IMG/VR virus record: IMGVR_UViG_3300043449_000907
Location: 1 to 40,702 of that record
Direction: 5' to 3' (one strand)
Origin: a virus
DNA length: 40,702 nt
This document shows positions 8,592 through 17,418 of the stretch, in pieces. Position 1 is the first letter of the stretch, and the number at the start of each line of letters is the position of its first letter. Position numbers and translations under genes: made by a program. Under the pieces are notes generated by a model. It did no database searches, was not told the origin of the DNA, and saw nothing but the letters and a program-made list of their open reading frames with translations.

Positions 8592-11500
8592 TTATACTGG
8601 AGTAACGACTGAAGTTACCGCAGAAGCAGTATTCATAAGTCTATATTGATAGTACCTAGTACGGATCTTTTGGCCATCGTCAACAATAATTCTATTAGTT
8701 CCAGTATATAGCTGATAGATATCTTCTGGATTAATTCCATAGAAAGACCTACTTGACATGATGAGAACTTCATTCCAGATATATGGTGTCCAGAATAGCC
8801 AGTCTACATCTCCAATTACTGGAGACTCAACCCTAGCCCAACTTCTCTCTGTTGTCACCTGGACTTGCTGTAGCCTGTTAGCTGCGTACATGGACAGGTT
8901 GTCGAATGAAATTGGCCCAGTTATCTTGATGGACCCTTCATGGCCACTGACATTAATATAGCTAGCAAAAACAATACCAATACATGACCACTGCTTAACT
9001 GTTAGAACTGGCTTATTTACTAGCTTACCATTCATGAAGTATGATATACCGTTTTCTACCTGACCAGTGCTCTTATTAATAGCAAAGATCTTTCCTCTAG
9101 TGCCTTCTGGATGTATTGCTTGAACATAAAAAACTATCTCTTCATTGTTTGACTGTATAGAAAATATTTCTTGTGGAGAGTATGGGAAAAAGTCATAATC
9201 ATAAAGTAAGAATGAGTTAATCGCAGCTACCTTATAGTTTGAAGATTTTTCTTTGTTTATTGGAACATAGATACCCCTCTGTACTCTTGGATCAAAGTCA
9301 CCAATTACAGATATACCGTTTGACTTATTTAGATATAGGTGAGGAGTTGATTGCTTTGTGATTGTGATTGGATTCTTACCTTTATAATTATAGTAAAATC
9401 CGTCCTTTTCAAATGGATAAACTCCTGTTCCAAACTTAGTACCAATTTCCTTTGCTGCTGTTTTGTCAAAAGTCTGAGAAGCAAATGAAAGATTATTTAT
9501 GTAGATTGGATTATGCTCAGTTCCATTTACCTTAAACTGAACCTCAAAGCATAGAGCAACCTTATCTACATCAACATTTGGTGGCATAAACACAACTGTA
9601 TTATTTACTACCTCATATTTTGTATTTATCCATTCTTCCCCTGGTGATACAACCCTACTCTTTGGTGCTGATATTTTTTCTGTATAGTATGTTGGACTAG
9701 AAGCAACAGCAGAGTCTATAGTTTTAAAGTAAATAAATGTTTTTACCAATGATCTATCGGTGTTGTATCTATAATAAAATTCTGTATTAATTCTTAGCGA
9801 CTCATAGTCAACATATCCAGTATATAGATGATTATCTAGATCGCTATATTTTTTCTGAGTTGGCAAGGCAAACTTATTCTTAAGTGCTGCATATGTCCAT
9901 TCATCGACATCTCCAGTAGTCTCTACCTTTTCAAAAATATCTGGTGCTGGGTATGACACATTTATCTGTATAGAGTCCACTCCATTTTGAACTATTCCTG
10001 CTTGATCTTTGTATGGCTTAGAGAAATAAGATAGTGGAATATAGTCTGACCATGACCCAGTAGAAGCGATGTCAAGTGTACAAATATCATTATCTTTAAA
10101 TGTTTTTAGGGTATATGCAGAAATATATGGTGCCAGAATAACTTGTGCATAGCCGTTTGGAGATCCACCATCATATAGATAATCTAAGAAACTTTGAGTG
10201 TATAGGTTTGTTCCAGCATCTGCAATTTGAGTAACAACATCCAGGGCTGTACCTCCACTAATAATAGCTTCTGCAACTTGGTTACTATATTCCCACACAA
10301 AACCGATATCACTAAATGCGTCTCTTACCTCATATAGGTTATCTTCATTTAAGAATGAAATAGAGAATATCTTTCCAGTAAAGGTTTGTTTGCCATAAGA
10401 TCCTCCAACATGTACTGATATGTTTGATGAATTTGAAATAAAAGTTCTAAGTGCACCACCAAAATATGATGCAACCTTGTCAAAATCTAGTCCTATATTG
10501 AGTATTTCTCCCTGAACTATTGGTGATTCAAACAATGTAGTTTGTGTACCAGAAGAATTAAAGATGTACGAAACATTATTGTCCAAAATTTTCGCCTCTA
10601 GATATGATGTGCTTAGGTTATCTCTTAGAATAAATACTGTCTGTCCATTATTACTAAATGATGCTTTTGCAGAAACATAAAAACCTTTTGTTGTTTTTGA
10701 GCCAACGTTTATCTTGTCAAATGATAGGTAGGATCCCGAAGGATTAATCGAATTGTCTGGTTTAAATGAAAAGAATAGTCCAGATAGGTCGTTTTGATGA
10801 CTTGCTAAAACTGTCATTAACTGTGTCTCTGTTACCTGCCCAAGAACCATGGTTGGCTTGGCATACTGTGGCAAATGAATCTTATCTGCATCAACTACAA
10901 GGTTTTGAGACCTACCCTTATTCCAAGAAGCCTTTGTTGGATAAGAAAAGTTTTGAGAATACTGAGCAAATTCATAATCAAATGACACTGTTTTTCCACT
11001 ATATGCTGTATTGAGAGCATCTGGAACTACTACGCCTTGTCCATATACAAATCTTTTTTTTGCAACTTCTGTTGAAACAGAATATGGAAATATAGATACA
11101 CAGTCGATTTCAAGTGGCTCTATGCTTTCAGAACCATAAATACCTAGCCAGTCTGCACTCTTACCGTCTATAACTCTTTGTGAAAAGTTGGTATTCTTTT
11201 TATCTACTTCTATATCTATAACCTTAGACCCATTAATTAATAGTTGTGCAGAATCCTGCTGTAAGACAATATGAATTAGCATTGGCCTACCCCACTCTAA
11301 TACGGAGTGAGTCCCTATTTTATTGCCAACTTGTAACTTTATAAATGGTCCTTCAACATAAACTCCATCACTAGAGCCTATTGGTCCAAAAATTCTAAAT
11401 GGATCCTGAAGAGTGTTATTAATTTTTGCCCAAAACTCTACGCTAAGGTTTGTATACTTTGCATAATCCATCATAAACCCGTTTGATGGGAAAATGATAG

Positions 11501-12305
11501 ATGGCAAGCCAGAATCTGCTTGCTCAATAAATGAAGCTGATTGTGCTCCATATACCAACGGAAGTCCATTGCTTCTTGAGTTAATCTTATTGTTTCCGTC
11601 TACAACAATAAATGCGTCTTGATCAGATTCACCTGCACCATAAATTCTAATGCCTTTTTTGCCTTCAGGAAATCCATATATTTTTGATGGTAGATACGAT
11701 ATGTCTGTGCCAAGAGATGTTGCACTGCACTCTTCAGACCATTGACCAAATGATAGTCCATTTGTATAAAATGTTAGTGGAGAGTCTTTATCGTACTTAA
11801 CCTTAATTACCATTTTTATATCATATGTAAAGTCATGTGGTATATCAAAGGTTTCTGCAATATTAATCCATGATCCAGAAACAAAAACTGGAAACTCTTT
11901 TACAATGTCTGTTGTTCCTGCAAAAGGATCTTGATATCTAACACCTATAGAAACTGAAGATACAACATTTTGAGAAAATAACAAAAAGGATGATACAGAA
12001 TATGTTGCTAGATATTTATCCAATGCTGAAAAACTTGTTAGTACTGGACTTTCAATAACAACTAGTCCATCTGATGAGTCTGCTACAAATCTTGTTGTAG
12101 ACGATTCAGAGAATGGTTCAGTTCCAAGCTGTTCTTCCAGTTTAGAAGATGTTGCACCAGTTATTGACCATCCTAAAGAGGTGGTGGCTGCTCTTCTGTT
12201 TTCTTGAATAAAGTTATAGTAGTCTGCCTTCTCATCTATAGGCCAAATAACCAGGGGGCTTTCCTGTAAAATGCGTGAAGCGTATAGATTAAGAGGTTGC
12301 GACAT
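8592..12305 (-). CDS. Large minor tail protein with LamG-like domain(s)
   Basis: 1237 residues. It begins with PLNLYASRILQESPLVIWPIDEKAD, an opening typical of large LamG/concanavalin-fold minor tail proteins of actinobacterial phages. A clear ConA-like stretch is at about residues 290-410 (YTNLSVEFWAKINN ... ARPMLIHIVLQ-type strands, INGSKVIDIEV). Further beta-sandwich segments with W-containing strands follow to the end. No peptidase or glycosidase motif was recognised. It probably binds surface sugars at the tail tip. It is unusual that this gene, not a terminase, stands directly upstream of the portal region. AT content and codon use look like the neighbours. Confidence 0.72.
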   Translation of the reverse strand: MSQPLNLYASRILQESPLVIWPIDEKADYYNFIQENRRAATTSLGWSITGATSSKLEEQLGTEPFSESSTTRFVADSSDGLVVIESPVLTSFSALDKYLATYSVSSFLLFSQNVVSSVSIGVRYQDPFAGTTDIVKEFPVFVSGSWINIAETFDIPHDFTYDIKMVIKVKYDKDSPLTFYTNGLSFGQWSEECSATSLGTDISYLPSKIYGFPEGKKGIRIYGAGESDQDAFIVVDGNNKINSRSNGLPLVYGAQSASFIEQADSGLPSIIFPSNGFMMDYAKYTNLSVEFWAKINNTLQDPFRIFGPIGSSDGVYVEGPFIKLQVGNKIGTHSVLEWGRPMLIHIVLQQDSAQLLINGSKVIDIEVDKKNTNFSQRVIDGKSADWLGIYGSESIEPLEIDCVSIFPYSVSTEVAKKRFVYGQGVVVPDALNTAYSGKTVSFDYEFAQYSQNFSYPTKASWNKGRSQNLVVDADKIHLPQYAKPTMVLGQVTETQLMTVLASHQNDLSGLFFSFKPDNSINPSGSYLSFDKINVGSKTTKGFYVSAKASFSNNGQTVFILRDNLSTSYLEAKILDNNVSYIFNSSGTQTTLFESPIVQGEILNIGLDFDKVASYFGGALRTFISNSSNISVHVGGSYGKQTFTGKIFSISFLNEDNLYEVRDAFSDIGFVWEYSNQVAEAIISGGTALDVVTQIADAGTNLYTQSFLDYLYDGGSPNGYAQVILAPYISAYTLKTFKDNDICTLDIASTGSWSDYIPLSYFSKPYKDQAGIVQNGVDSIQINVSYPAPDIFEKVETTGDVDEWTYAALKNKFALPTQKKYSDLDNHLYTGYVDYESLRINTEFYYRYNTDRSLVKTFIYFKTIDSAVASSPTYYTEKISAPKSRVVSPGEEWINTKYEVVNNTVVFMPPNVDVDKVALCFEVQFKVNGTEHNPIYINNLSFASQTFDKTAAKEIGTKFGTGVYPFEKDGFYYNYKGKNPITITKQSTPHLYLNKSNGISVIGDFDPRVQRGIYVPINKEKSSNYKVAAINSFLLYDYDFFPYSPQEIFSIQSNNEEIVFYVQAIHPEGTRGKIFAINKSTGQVENGISYFMNGKLVNKPVLTVKQWSCIGIVFASYINVSGHEGSIKITGPISFDNLSMYAANRLQQVQVTTERSWARVESPVIGDVDWLFWTPYIWNEVLIMSSRSFYGINPEDIYQLYTGTNRIIVDDGQKIRTRYYQYRLMNTASAVTSVVTPV

Positions 12306-12329
12306 ATAAGTTTCTCCTAGTATATTTTA

Positions 12330-12857
12330 TCATACTATGCGAGTAAACCAACGTGGAGTTGTATATCTTATTCCTTCTGAAATAGGTCTAACACCATGGA
12401 TATAGTCTGGATTGTCTGGGAACATCAAAAGATCTCCAGGCTCTGGCTTATGGCTAATATCGTATTCTGGGAAGTATATATCTCCACCATTGTAATCACT
12501 ATTAATGTAAATAAGGGTAGCAATATCATTTGGCTTACTTGCGTCATAATGTTCATGCATACCCCAGCCTGATTCAAATCTAGCTATGTGAGACATATGT
12601 GGCTCAAAATCTTTAAACTGTCCGCCATATGTTTCTACAACTAGATCATATACCTTTTTGCCCCACGCAGTGACTAAATTAGATACATGAAGAGTTTCTT
12701 GATTTTGATCTTTAAAAACATTTACCGTAAACTCTTTTTCGTTGTTTCCAAATTCAGTAAACTTATCATCATTTTTAATAGAGTAGTCAAGTATTACATC
12801 TACTACATCCTTTGGCATAAAGCCTTTAATATAGTGAATCTTTGATGCATCTTTCAT
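12330..12857 (-). CDS. 2OG-Fe(II) oxygenase (prolyl hydroxylase-like)
   Basis: 175 residues from MKDASKIHYIKGF. This ATG is preferred over one 45 nt upstream because AAGGAGCGAC precedes it and it overlaps the stop of the small upstream gene (ATGA). The double-stranded beta-helix motifs are visible: H103-Y-D105 as the first two iron ligands, then IYINSDYNGGDIYFPEY, PGDLLMFP, distal His154 in DYIHGVRPI and Arg164 in GIRYTTPRWF for 2-oxoglutarate. The family hydroxylates proline or other side chains using Fe(II), O2 and 2-oxoglutarate. It lies in the tail operon beside two further oxygenase-like genes and about 10 kb downstream of a collagen-like fibre gene, a possible substrate. Confidence 0.8.
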   Translation of the reverse strand: MKDASKIHYIKGFMPKDVVDVILDYSIKNDDKFTEFGNNEKEFTVNVFKDQNQETLHVSNLVTAWGKKVYDLVVETYGGQFKDFEPHMSHIARFESGWGMHEHYDASKPNDIATLIYINSDYNGGDIYFPEYDISHKPEPGDLLMFPDNPDYIHGVRPISEGIRYTTPRWFTRIV

Positions 12858-13006
12858 GAGAATGTCGCTCCTTGGTGTTTTGGCACATTTGTTGCACCAC
12901 AATTATTGCAGGTAAGCTTTACTATTCCAGTTACTGGACAAGCTTCGCCCCTGACTACATCATGCGATCTTAGTTTACAAATGATCGCCTTTAACCACTT
13001 CTTCAT
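12854..13006 (-). CDS. Small CxxC zinc-finger-like protein
   Basis: A 50-residue gene, easily missed. It starts at an ATG that overlaps the stop of the upstream oxygenase gene (ATGA) and ends in an ATGA overlap with the next oxygenase gene, so it is doubly coupled. The sequence has a basic N-terminus (MKKWLKAIICKLRSHD), then Cys23 in EACPVTG and a C33-x2-C36 pair in LTCNNCGATNV. Together with C10 this could bind one zinc. A partner or regulator for the oxygenases is a guess from position only. Confidence 0.65.
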   Translation of the reverse strand: MKKWLKAIICKLRSHDVVRGEACPVTGIVKLTCNNCGATNVPKHQGATFS

Positions 13007-13662
13007 GCTAGCTTTACCCAATGGCTTCCAACAAACTTTTCTCCATTTACATCCTTTGGAGATATATCATACGCAATAGTAAGTCTCTTACCGTTCCATC
13101 CCCAATTTTCAATAGCATGTGGATGTCCAGTTTCGGATACAATAAGTCTGTTATTTTTATTAATATTTTCAAATAGATTATTTTGGTCTCTACCAATGTG
13201 ATATAGAGTTGTTGATGGTTCAGCATTGACACAGAAATATCCATGAAATACTGGTGCACCAATACCCTTCATATGGTCATGGAACCACTCTGGGTGGTTT
13301 CTTGGGGACTCGCCACCATAGACACTATTTTCAAATGTATTAAACCATCCATTTATATAGTAGTCTTCAGATTCAAAGTCAATTCCGTAGTACTCACAGG
13401 CCTCTTTAGTTGTTTCTAAAAGGGCATCATATAGTTCCTTTAATGCTGGGTGATCCCATGTAAAAATATTATAGTAATCACCCAACATTGTAGTAAGAGC
13501 ATCTCCACGATCCTTCTTAGCTTTAAAAATATCTTCAGGTGCACCAATTCCATTTGAATAGATAAAATCAGTTTTTTGCCATAGATATTCCGAAAGACTG
13601 TCTAAATCAATAGACAATGTTCTTTCAAAGAATTTATGTGGAGGTTTGCTCATACTAATCAT
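13003..13662 (-). CDS. Putative 2OG-Fe(II) oxygenase, paralogue B
   Basis: 219 residues from MISMSKPPHKFFE; the ATG overlaps the stop of the upstream gene by 4 nt. It is a paralogue of the next gene upstream: both share PHKFFER near the N-terminus, EACEYYG(I/L)DFE, G(Y)F/YxVxAEPSxTxY and SExGHPHA. Candidate iron ligands are H128-D-H130 (WFHDHMKG) and H180/H182 (TGHPHA), with Arg193 in GKRLTIAYDISP as co-substrate contact. The HxH variant resembles oxygenases of T4-like cyanophages (2OG-FeII_Oxy_5 type). The substrate is unknown; a phage tail protein is an inference from the operon. Confidence 0.68.
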   Translation of the reverse strand: MISMSKPPHKFFERTLSIDLDSLSEYLWQKTDFIYSNGIGAPEDIFKAKKDRGDALTTMLGDYYNIFTWDHPALKELYDALLETTKEACEYYGIDFESEDYYINGWFNTFENSVYGGESPRNHPEWFHDHMKGIGAPVFHGYFCVNAEPSTTLYHIGRDQNNLFENINKNNRLIVSETGHPHAIENWGWNGKRLTIAYDISPKDVNGEKFVGSHWVKLA

Positions 13663-14330
13663 GCCAAAGGAATCCAATGCTGCTCATGCTCGTATCCTGC
13701 ATTCTGTAGTGATGCAAGAGGAGTCACATCGTATGCAACTGTGATTCTTGGACCATCCCAGTCCCAACCACCCATCGCATGTGGGTGACCCATTTCTGAA
13801 AGAATTGCACGATTATTCTTGTTTACGTTGATCTTATACTCATCATAAACTTGATAATGTGTTTCTGAAGGTTCTGCAATAACTGCGTAATAACCATGGA
13901 AGTCTGGTGCTCCACGTCCTCCATGCTCATGCCACCCAAGCTTACCGCCCTTAGCATGATTAATGTTGAACCATCCCTGAATCATGAACTGTTCTTTTTC
14001 AAAGTCAAGGCCGTAGTATTCACATGCTTCTCTTGTCATGTCTCCTACTGCCTTGTATAGATTATAGATTCCAGGAATGTGGAACTGAAAGACATTGTAC
14101 TGTCTCCACTTCATTGTAGAGATACTTCCAGAGTCCTTCCATGCCTCCATGGGACCAACTGGTGTAACACCATTGATCTTTGCTTGCTCAATTAGAGCAT
14201 ATCTATCTTGTAATTCTTTTGCCAAAACATCAAGGTCATTGTCCAAAAATCGCTCAAAGAACTTGTGTGGTTGTGGTGATTGGCTGATGCTCTTCATTGG
14301 TGCTTGACCAGGTCTAGATTGCATATCCAT
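13659..14330 (-). CDS. Putative 2OG-Fe(II) oxygenase, paralogue A
   Basis: 223 residues from MDMQSRPGQAPMK. I prefer this start to the ATG 12 nt upstream because GGAG lies 6 nt before it. Candidate iron ligands are H134-E-H136 (GWHEHGG) and H182/H184 (MGHPHAM); Arg195 in GPRITVAYDVTP may bind 2-oxoglutarate. FHGYYAVIAEPSETHYQV matches paralogue B. The C-terminus runs 4 nt into the B gene, so the pair arose by duplication and is co-translated. The first 20 residues are low complexity. What it oxidises cannot be told from sequence. Confidence 0.68.
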   Translation of the reverse strand: MDMQSRPGQAPMKSISQSPQPHKFFERFLDNDLDVLAKELQDRYALIEQAKINGVTPVGPMEAWKDSGSISTMKWRQYNVFQFHIPGIYNLYKAVGDMTREACEYYGLDFEKEQFMIQGWFNINHAKGGKLGWHEHGGRGAPDFHGYYAVIAEPSETHYQVYDEYKINVNKNNRAILSEMGHPHAMGGWDWDGPRITVAYDVTPLASLQNAGYEHEQHWIPLA

Positions 14331-14370
14331 CTCATACTCCATTCTACTAGGTTAATCCTAGTATACCAGA

Positions 14371-15210
14371 TTATCTGAAGCTGAATACTTTGAATGGAGC
14401 AAAGCTAAATACGGAGAAGAATCCAAATACCCCAAAGAAGCCAAATACGCCAAAGAAGCCAAAAACAGCAAATGGGGTAAAGTTAAAGACACCAAAAAAG
14501 TTAAACACAGCAAAGGGCGTAAAGTTAAATACGCCAAAGAAGTTAAACACAGAGAATGGTGTGAAGTTGAACACACCAAAGAAGTTAAAAACTGAGAATG
14601 GGACAAACGAGAACGTGGTGATTGAGTTCGAAGCTGCACCTGCAGATGTACCATTAGCATTTACAGCTGTAATTGTATATGTTTGTGCTGTACCCTGCTC
14701 TTGAGTAACGTTAATTGAGGTAGAGGCTGTTGATCCAGACTTTCCGTCATCAGAAGACCAGCTATATCCAGTAATTGCCTTGCCACCATTTGATGCTGGG
14801 GCAGTCCAGGAAACTGTGTCATAATCTGCACCAGAAGGTGAAGATGCTGATGGAGATACAGGTGCTGATGGAACTGTAGTTACAGTAACTGAAGATGATG
14901 CAGAGGATGCTACAGAGTTACCAGCAGCATTTGATGCAACGACTGTTGCTGTAACTGATGCTCCTGTAGCAATTCCTCCGACAACGATTGGAGATGAAGA
15001 TCCTGAACCAGTCTGTCCACTTGACAGCGTAACTGTGTAAGATGTGGCAGCTGGAGAATCAGCTGGTAGCTCAAATGTAACTGAAACTGCACCATTATCG
15101 TATGCTCTATTAGTTCCAACATCAGATGCTGTTACATTTATTGGTGCTTTTGGCTCCAAGAAGTCATTCGATGATTGCGAATGTCTACCTGCCTTCTTAC
15201 CTGCTGCCAT
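14371..15210 (-). CDS. Fibronectin-III-like minor tail protein with Phe-rich repeat tail
   Basis: 279 residues. Residues about 17-105 and 112-198 are two Ig/FN3-like domains (PINVTASDVGTNRAYDNGAVSVTF; VPSAPVSPSASSPSGADYDTVSWTAPASNGGKAITGYSWSSDDG). Residues about 203-279 are a tandem array of two units, VFNFFG (6) and VFNFTPFS (8), drifting to VFGFFG and ending in VFSFR. About 40% of this array is phenylalanine and there is almost no charge. A second gene (20708-21211) ends in the same type of array. FN3 domains in tail proteins usually help adsorption; the repeat has no function known to me. Confidence 0.8.
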   Translation of the reverse strand: MAAGKKAGRHSQSSNDFLEPKAPINVTASDVGTNRAYDNGAVSVTFELPADSPAATSYTVTLSSGQTGSGSSSPIVVGGIATGASVTATVVASNAAGNSVASSASSSVTVTTVPSAPVSPSASSPSGADYDTVSWTAPASNGGKAITGYSWSSDDGKSGSTASTSINVTQEQGTAQTYTITAVNANGTSAGAASNSITTFSFVPFSVFNFFGVFNFTPFSVFNFFGVFNFTPFAVFNFFGVFNFTPFAVFGFFGVFGFFGVFGFFSVFSFAPFKVFSFR

Positions 15211-15239
15211 TTATATCTCCCGATTTCTATATTCTAAAA

Positions 15240-16883
15240 TTAAGCCATTAGGTCGCCGTAGACAACCCATGTGTTTGCTGCTCTCTTCATAAGAGTTGCA
15301 GATGACCACTGAGTTCTCAGCTTTAGACCTGGTGTTGAATTTACAGTAACTCCACCTGCACCTGCAATTGTTACCTGTCCAGAAGATGTCTGTAGGATAT
15401 CAATTGTAGTTCCGACTGGATAGTCTACTGTTGAGTCTGCTGGGATAGTCAAAGTTGTAGCTGAAGAGCTTCCAACTTCGATAAGTGTATCTCTTTCATT
15501 AAGGTTAGACAGTGTGTATGATGCTGTCTTCTGAGAAATTGGAGTGATAGATGGGACACCCTGCTTTGTCTGTACACCATCTGAGAACTCTACTCCACCT
15601 AGCTTAAGTGTGTCATAAGTTGGTGTTCCAGTAAAGTCAATTGTGTCTGTAGGTTCTGTAGTTACTCCAGAAAAAAGCTTCCACTTTCCATCTGATGCAT
15701 CACGAACAAGACCTGTGTGCTGGTATGTACCATTGTTAAAGTGACCTACAACACCAAGATCCTTAGAATTTGCTGAGTTTCCAGATCCAATGTAGATAAG
15801 TGGATCTGTAACTTCAAGGTTTTGTGAGGATACTGATGTAGTTGTACCATTTACTACCAAGTTACCAGTAATAGTAATGTTCTCTGCTGTTGCATCCCCA
15901 GTCATTTCTGTGTCAATAATTGTTGCATATAGTCCTGCTGCAGAGTTTTCTGCTGCTGACAAAGCATTGTCTGCCTTTGCCTGAGCACCTGTCTGAGTTT
16001 CTAGCTCTGCTGTATCTGCAATTCCATGTACGCTAGTTGTGTCAGAATTGTGTGTTGAAACAGCTGAATCTGCATATGTCTTAGTTGCTAGAGCTGAAGT
16101 GTCTGCAATACCGTGGACATTTGTAGAGTCTGATACGTGTGTAGAAATCTGTGTATCTGTGTATGCATTTGCATTATCTTCAGCATTTCCTACAGCAGTT
16201 GAGATTTCACCAGTGATTGTTGTGTGAAGGTCAGAGTCTGCTTGTGTTGCAAAATTTTGTGCAGCTGTCTGAGCATTTGATATATCCACTCCAAGATCTG
16301 AACGAATTCCTTCGTCAGCAGCAGTGACTGCATCTGTAGCAAAAGTTTGTGCCTCTGTTTTAGCTGTAGCAATTGCCTCGTTTCTCAAAACTACTTCAGC
16401 ATCTACTAGCTCACCAGCTGAAGTAGCTGACTCTGTAGTCGCTGCAGTAATTGCTTCTGTTTTAGCTGTAGCAATTGCCAAATCTCTAGCTGCCATTTCA
16501 ACTTCAATTGCATCTGCAATAGATGTCTGCACGATGCCACCGACATCTGTAATGCTATCTGCAAGCTCTTTAAGTGTATTAAGTGTATTTGGAGCTGAAT
16601 CAATGACATTTGTTAGTTGTGATAGTGGAATAGATGCACTACCATCAAGCGTAGCAACACCATTTGCAGCACCCTTCTCAGTTAAGAGGATGTAGTCATC
16701 CAGGCTTCCACCTAGGTCTTCAAGGTTCTTGAAGTATGAGATGTCGTCCCACGCTGTGGCTCCATCACCAATCTTGAACTGACCTGTATCGGTCTCAAAT
16801 CCAATTTCACCTGCAGAGAGAATAGGGTTTGCAGCAGTCCATTGTGCTGCAGTACCTCTGCGTTGCTGCATTCTTGTTGCCAT
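15240..16883 (-). CDS. Tail fibre with Mtd-like N-terminus and histidine repeats
   Basis: 547 residues. The first 55 (RRGTAAQWTAANPILSAGEIGFETDTGQFKIGDGATAWDDI) match the N-terminal domain shared by Mtd-like and hyaluronidase-type phage fibres. A long Ala/Thr-rich shaft of heptad-like units follows (AIATAKTEA repeated). Around residues 255-290 is a twice-repeated STHxSDxTxVHGIADTxxL motif, common in trimeric fibres. The C-terminal 90 residues (TLIEVGSSSATTLTIPADSTVDYPVG ... TWVVYGDLMA) are homologous to the end of the protein at 21220-21867. It is a probable trimeric receptor-binding or side fibre. Confidence 0.78.
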   Translation of the reverse strand: MATRMQQRRGTAAQWTAANPILSAGEIGFETDTGQFKIGDGATAWDDISYFKNLEDLGGSLDDYILLTEKGAANGVATLDGSASIPLSQLTNVIDSAPNTLNTLKELADSITDVGGIVQTSIADAIEVEMAARDLAIATAKTEAITAATTESATSAGELVDAEVVLRNEAIATAKTEAQTFATDAVTAADEGIRSDLGVDISNAQTAAQNFATQADSDLHTTITGEISTAVGNAEDNANAYTDTQISTHVSDSTNVHGIADTSALATKTYADSAVSTHNSDTTSVHGIADTAELETQTGAQAKADNALSAAENSAAGLYATIIDTEMTGDATAENITITGNLVVNGTTTSVSSQNLEVTDPLIYIGSGNSANSKDLGVVGHFNNGTYQHTGLVRDASDGKWKLFSGVTTEPTDTIDFTGTPTYDTLKLGGVEFSDGVQTKQGVPSITPISQKTASYTLSNLNERDTLIEVGSSSATTLTIPADSTVDYPVGTTIDILQTSSGQVTIAGAGGVTVNSTPGLKLRTQWSSATLMKRAANTWVVYGDLMA

Positions 16884-16939
16884 TGTTATAGTCTCCTCTT
16901 TCAGGACAGCTAGTCCTGTTTTCTATTATATCCTATGTT

Positions 16940-17401
16940 TTAGTTAAAAGTATCAGTTACTGATCCACCATCAAAGATGAGAGTGAACTCAGTAGATGAT
17001 GGATCTCCACCATCGATACCACTAGACATAGGTGATTGTGGTATAGATCCGCCTTCACGGAAGGTAGTTGTAATAAGTCCAGTACCACCAATAGAAGTAT
17101 CGTGAATGTGCTGGGCCAAAGTTAATGTGTCATCAATAGTTGCAATGGTTGTCCAACCAGTATCTTCGTGATAAATATTTACTCGCTTAGTTACTGTGTC
17201 ATACCAGAATGCACCATTTGATGGTGATGAGGGAGCAGTAGAGGCAACAGCAGCCCCACCAGAGTTAGCATCAACGTATGCCTTAGTAGCTACGTGAGTT
17301 GAATCTGTTGGGTCGCTAGCAACGATAGGGCCACCAAAGACTCCACCCTCTGCTACTTGAATTCCATGTTTTACCTTGAAATCCTTGTTTACTGTTGCCA
17401 T
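16940..17401 (-). CDS. Short tail fibre protein
   Basis: 153 residues. It begins MATVNKDFKVKHGIQVAEGG, almost the same opening as the 521-residue fibre just upstream, so both likely dock to the same site. ATKAYVDANSGG and the 'APSSPSNGAFWYDTVTKRVNIYHEDTGW' strand pair are typical of fibre heads. The end GGSVTDTFN is Gly-rich. A role in adsorption is inferred. Confidence 0.62.
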   Translation of the reverse strand: MATVNKDFKVKHGIQVAEGGVFGGPIVASDPTDSTHVATKAYVDANSGGAAVASTAPSSPSNGAFWYDTVTKRVNIYHEDTGWTTIATIDDTLTLAQHIHDTSIGGTGLITTTFREGGSIPQSPMSSGIDGGDPSSTEFTLIFDGGSVTDTFN

Positions 17402-17418
17402 CTACCTACTCCTTTTAA

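Noticed and set aside
14390-14704. Lysine-rich plus-strand open frame of about 100 codons (KLNTPKK repeats)
   Set aside because: It is the mirror of the Phe-rich repeat coding DNA: AAR/AAC complements of TTY codons. The same happens at 20610-20975.
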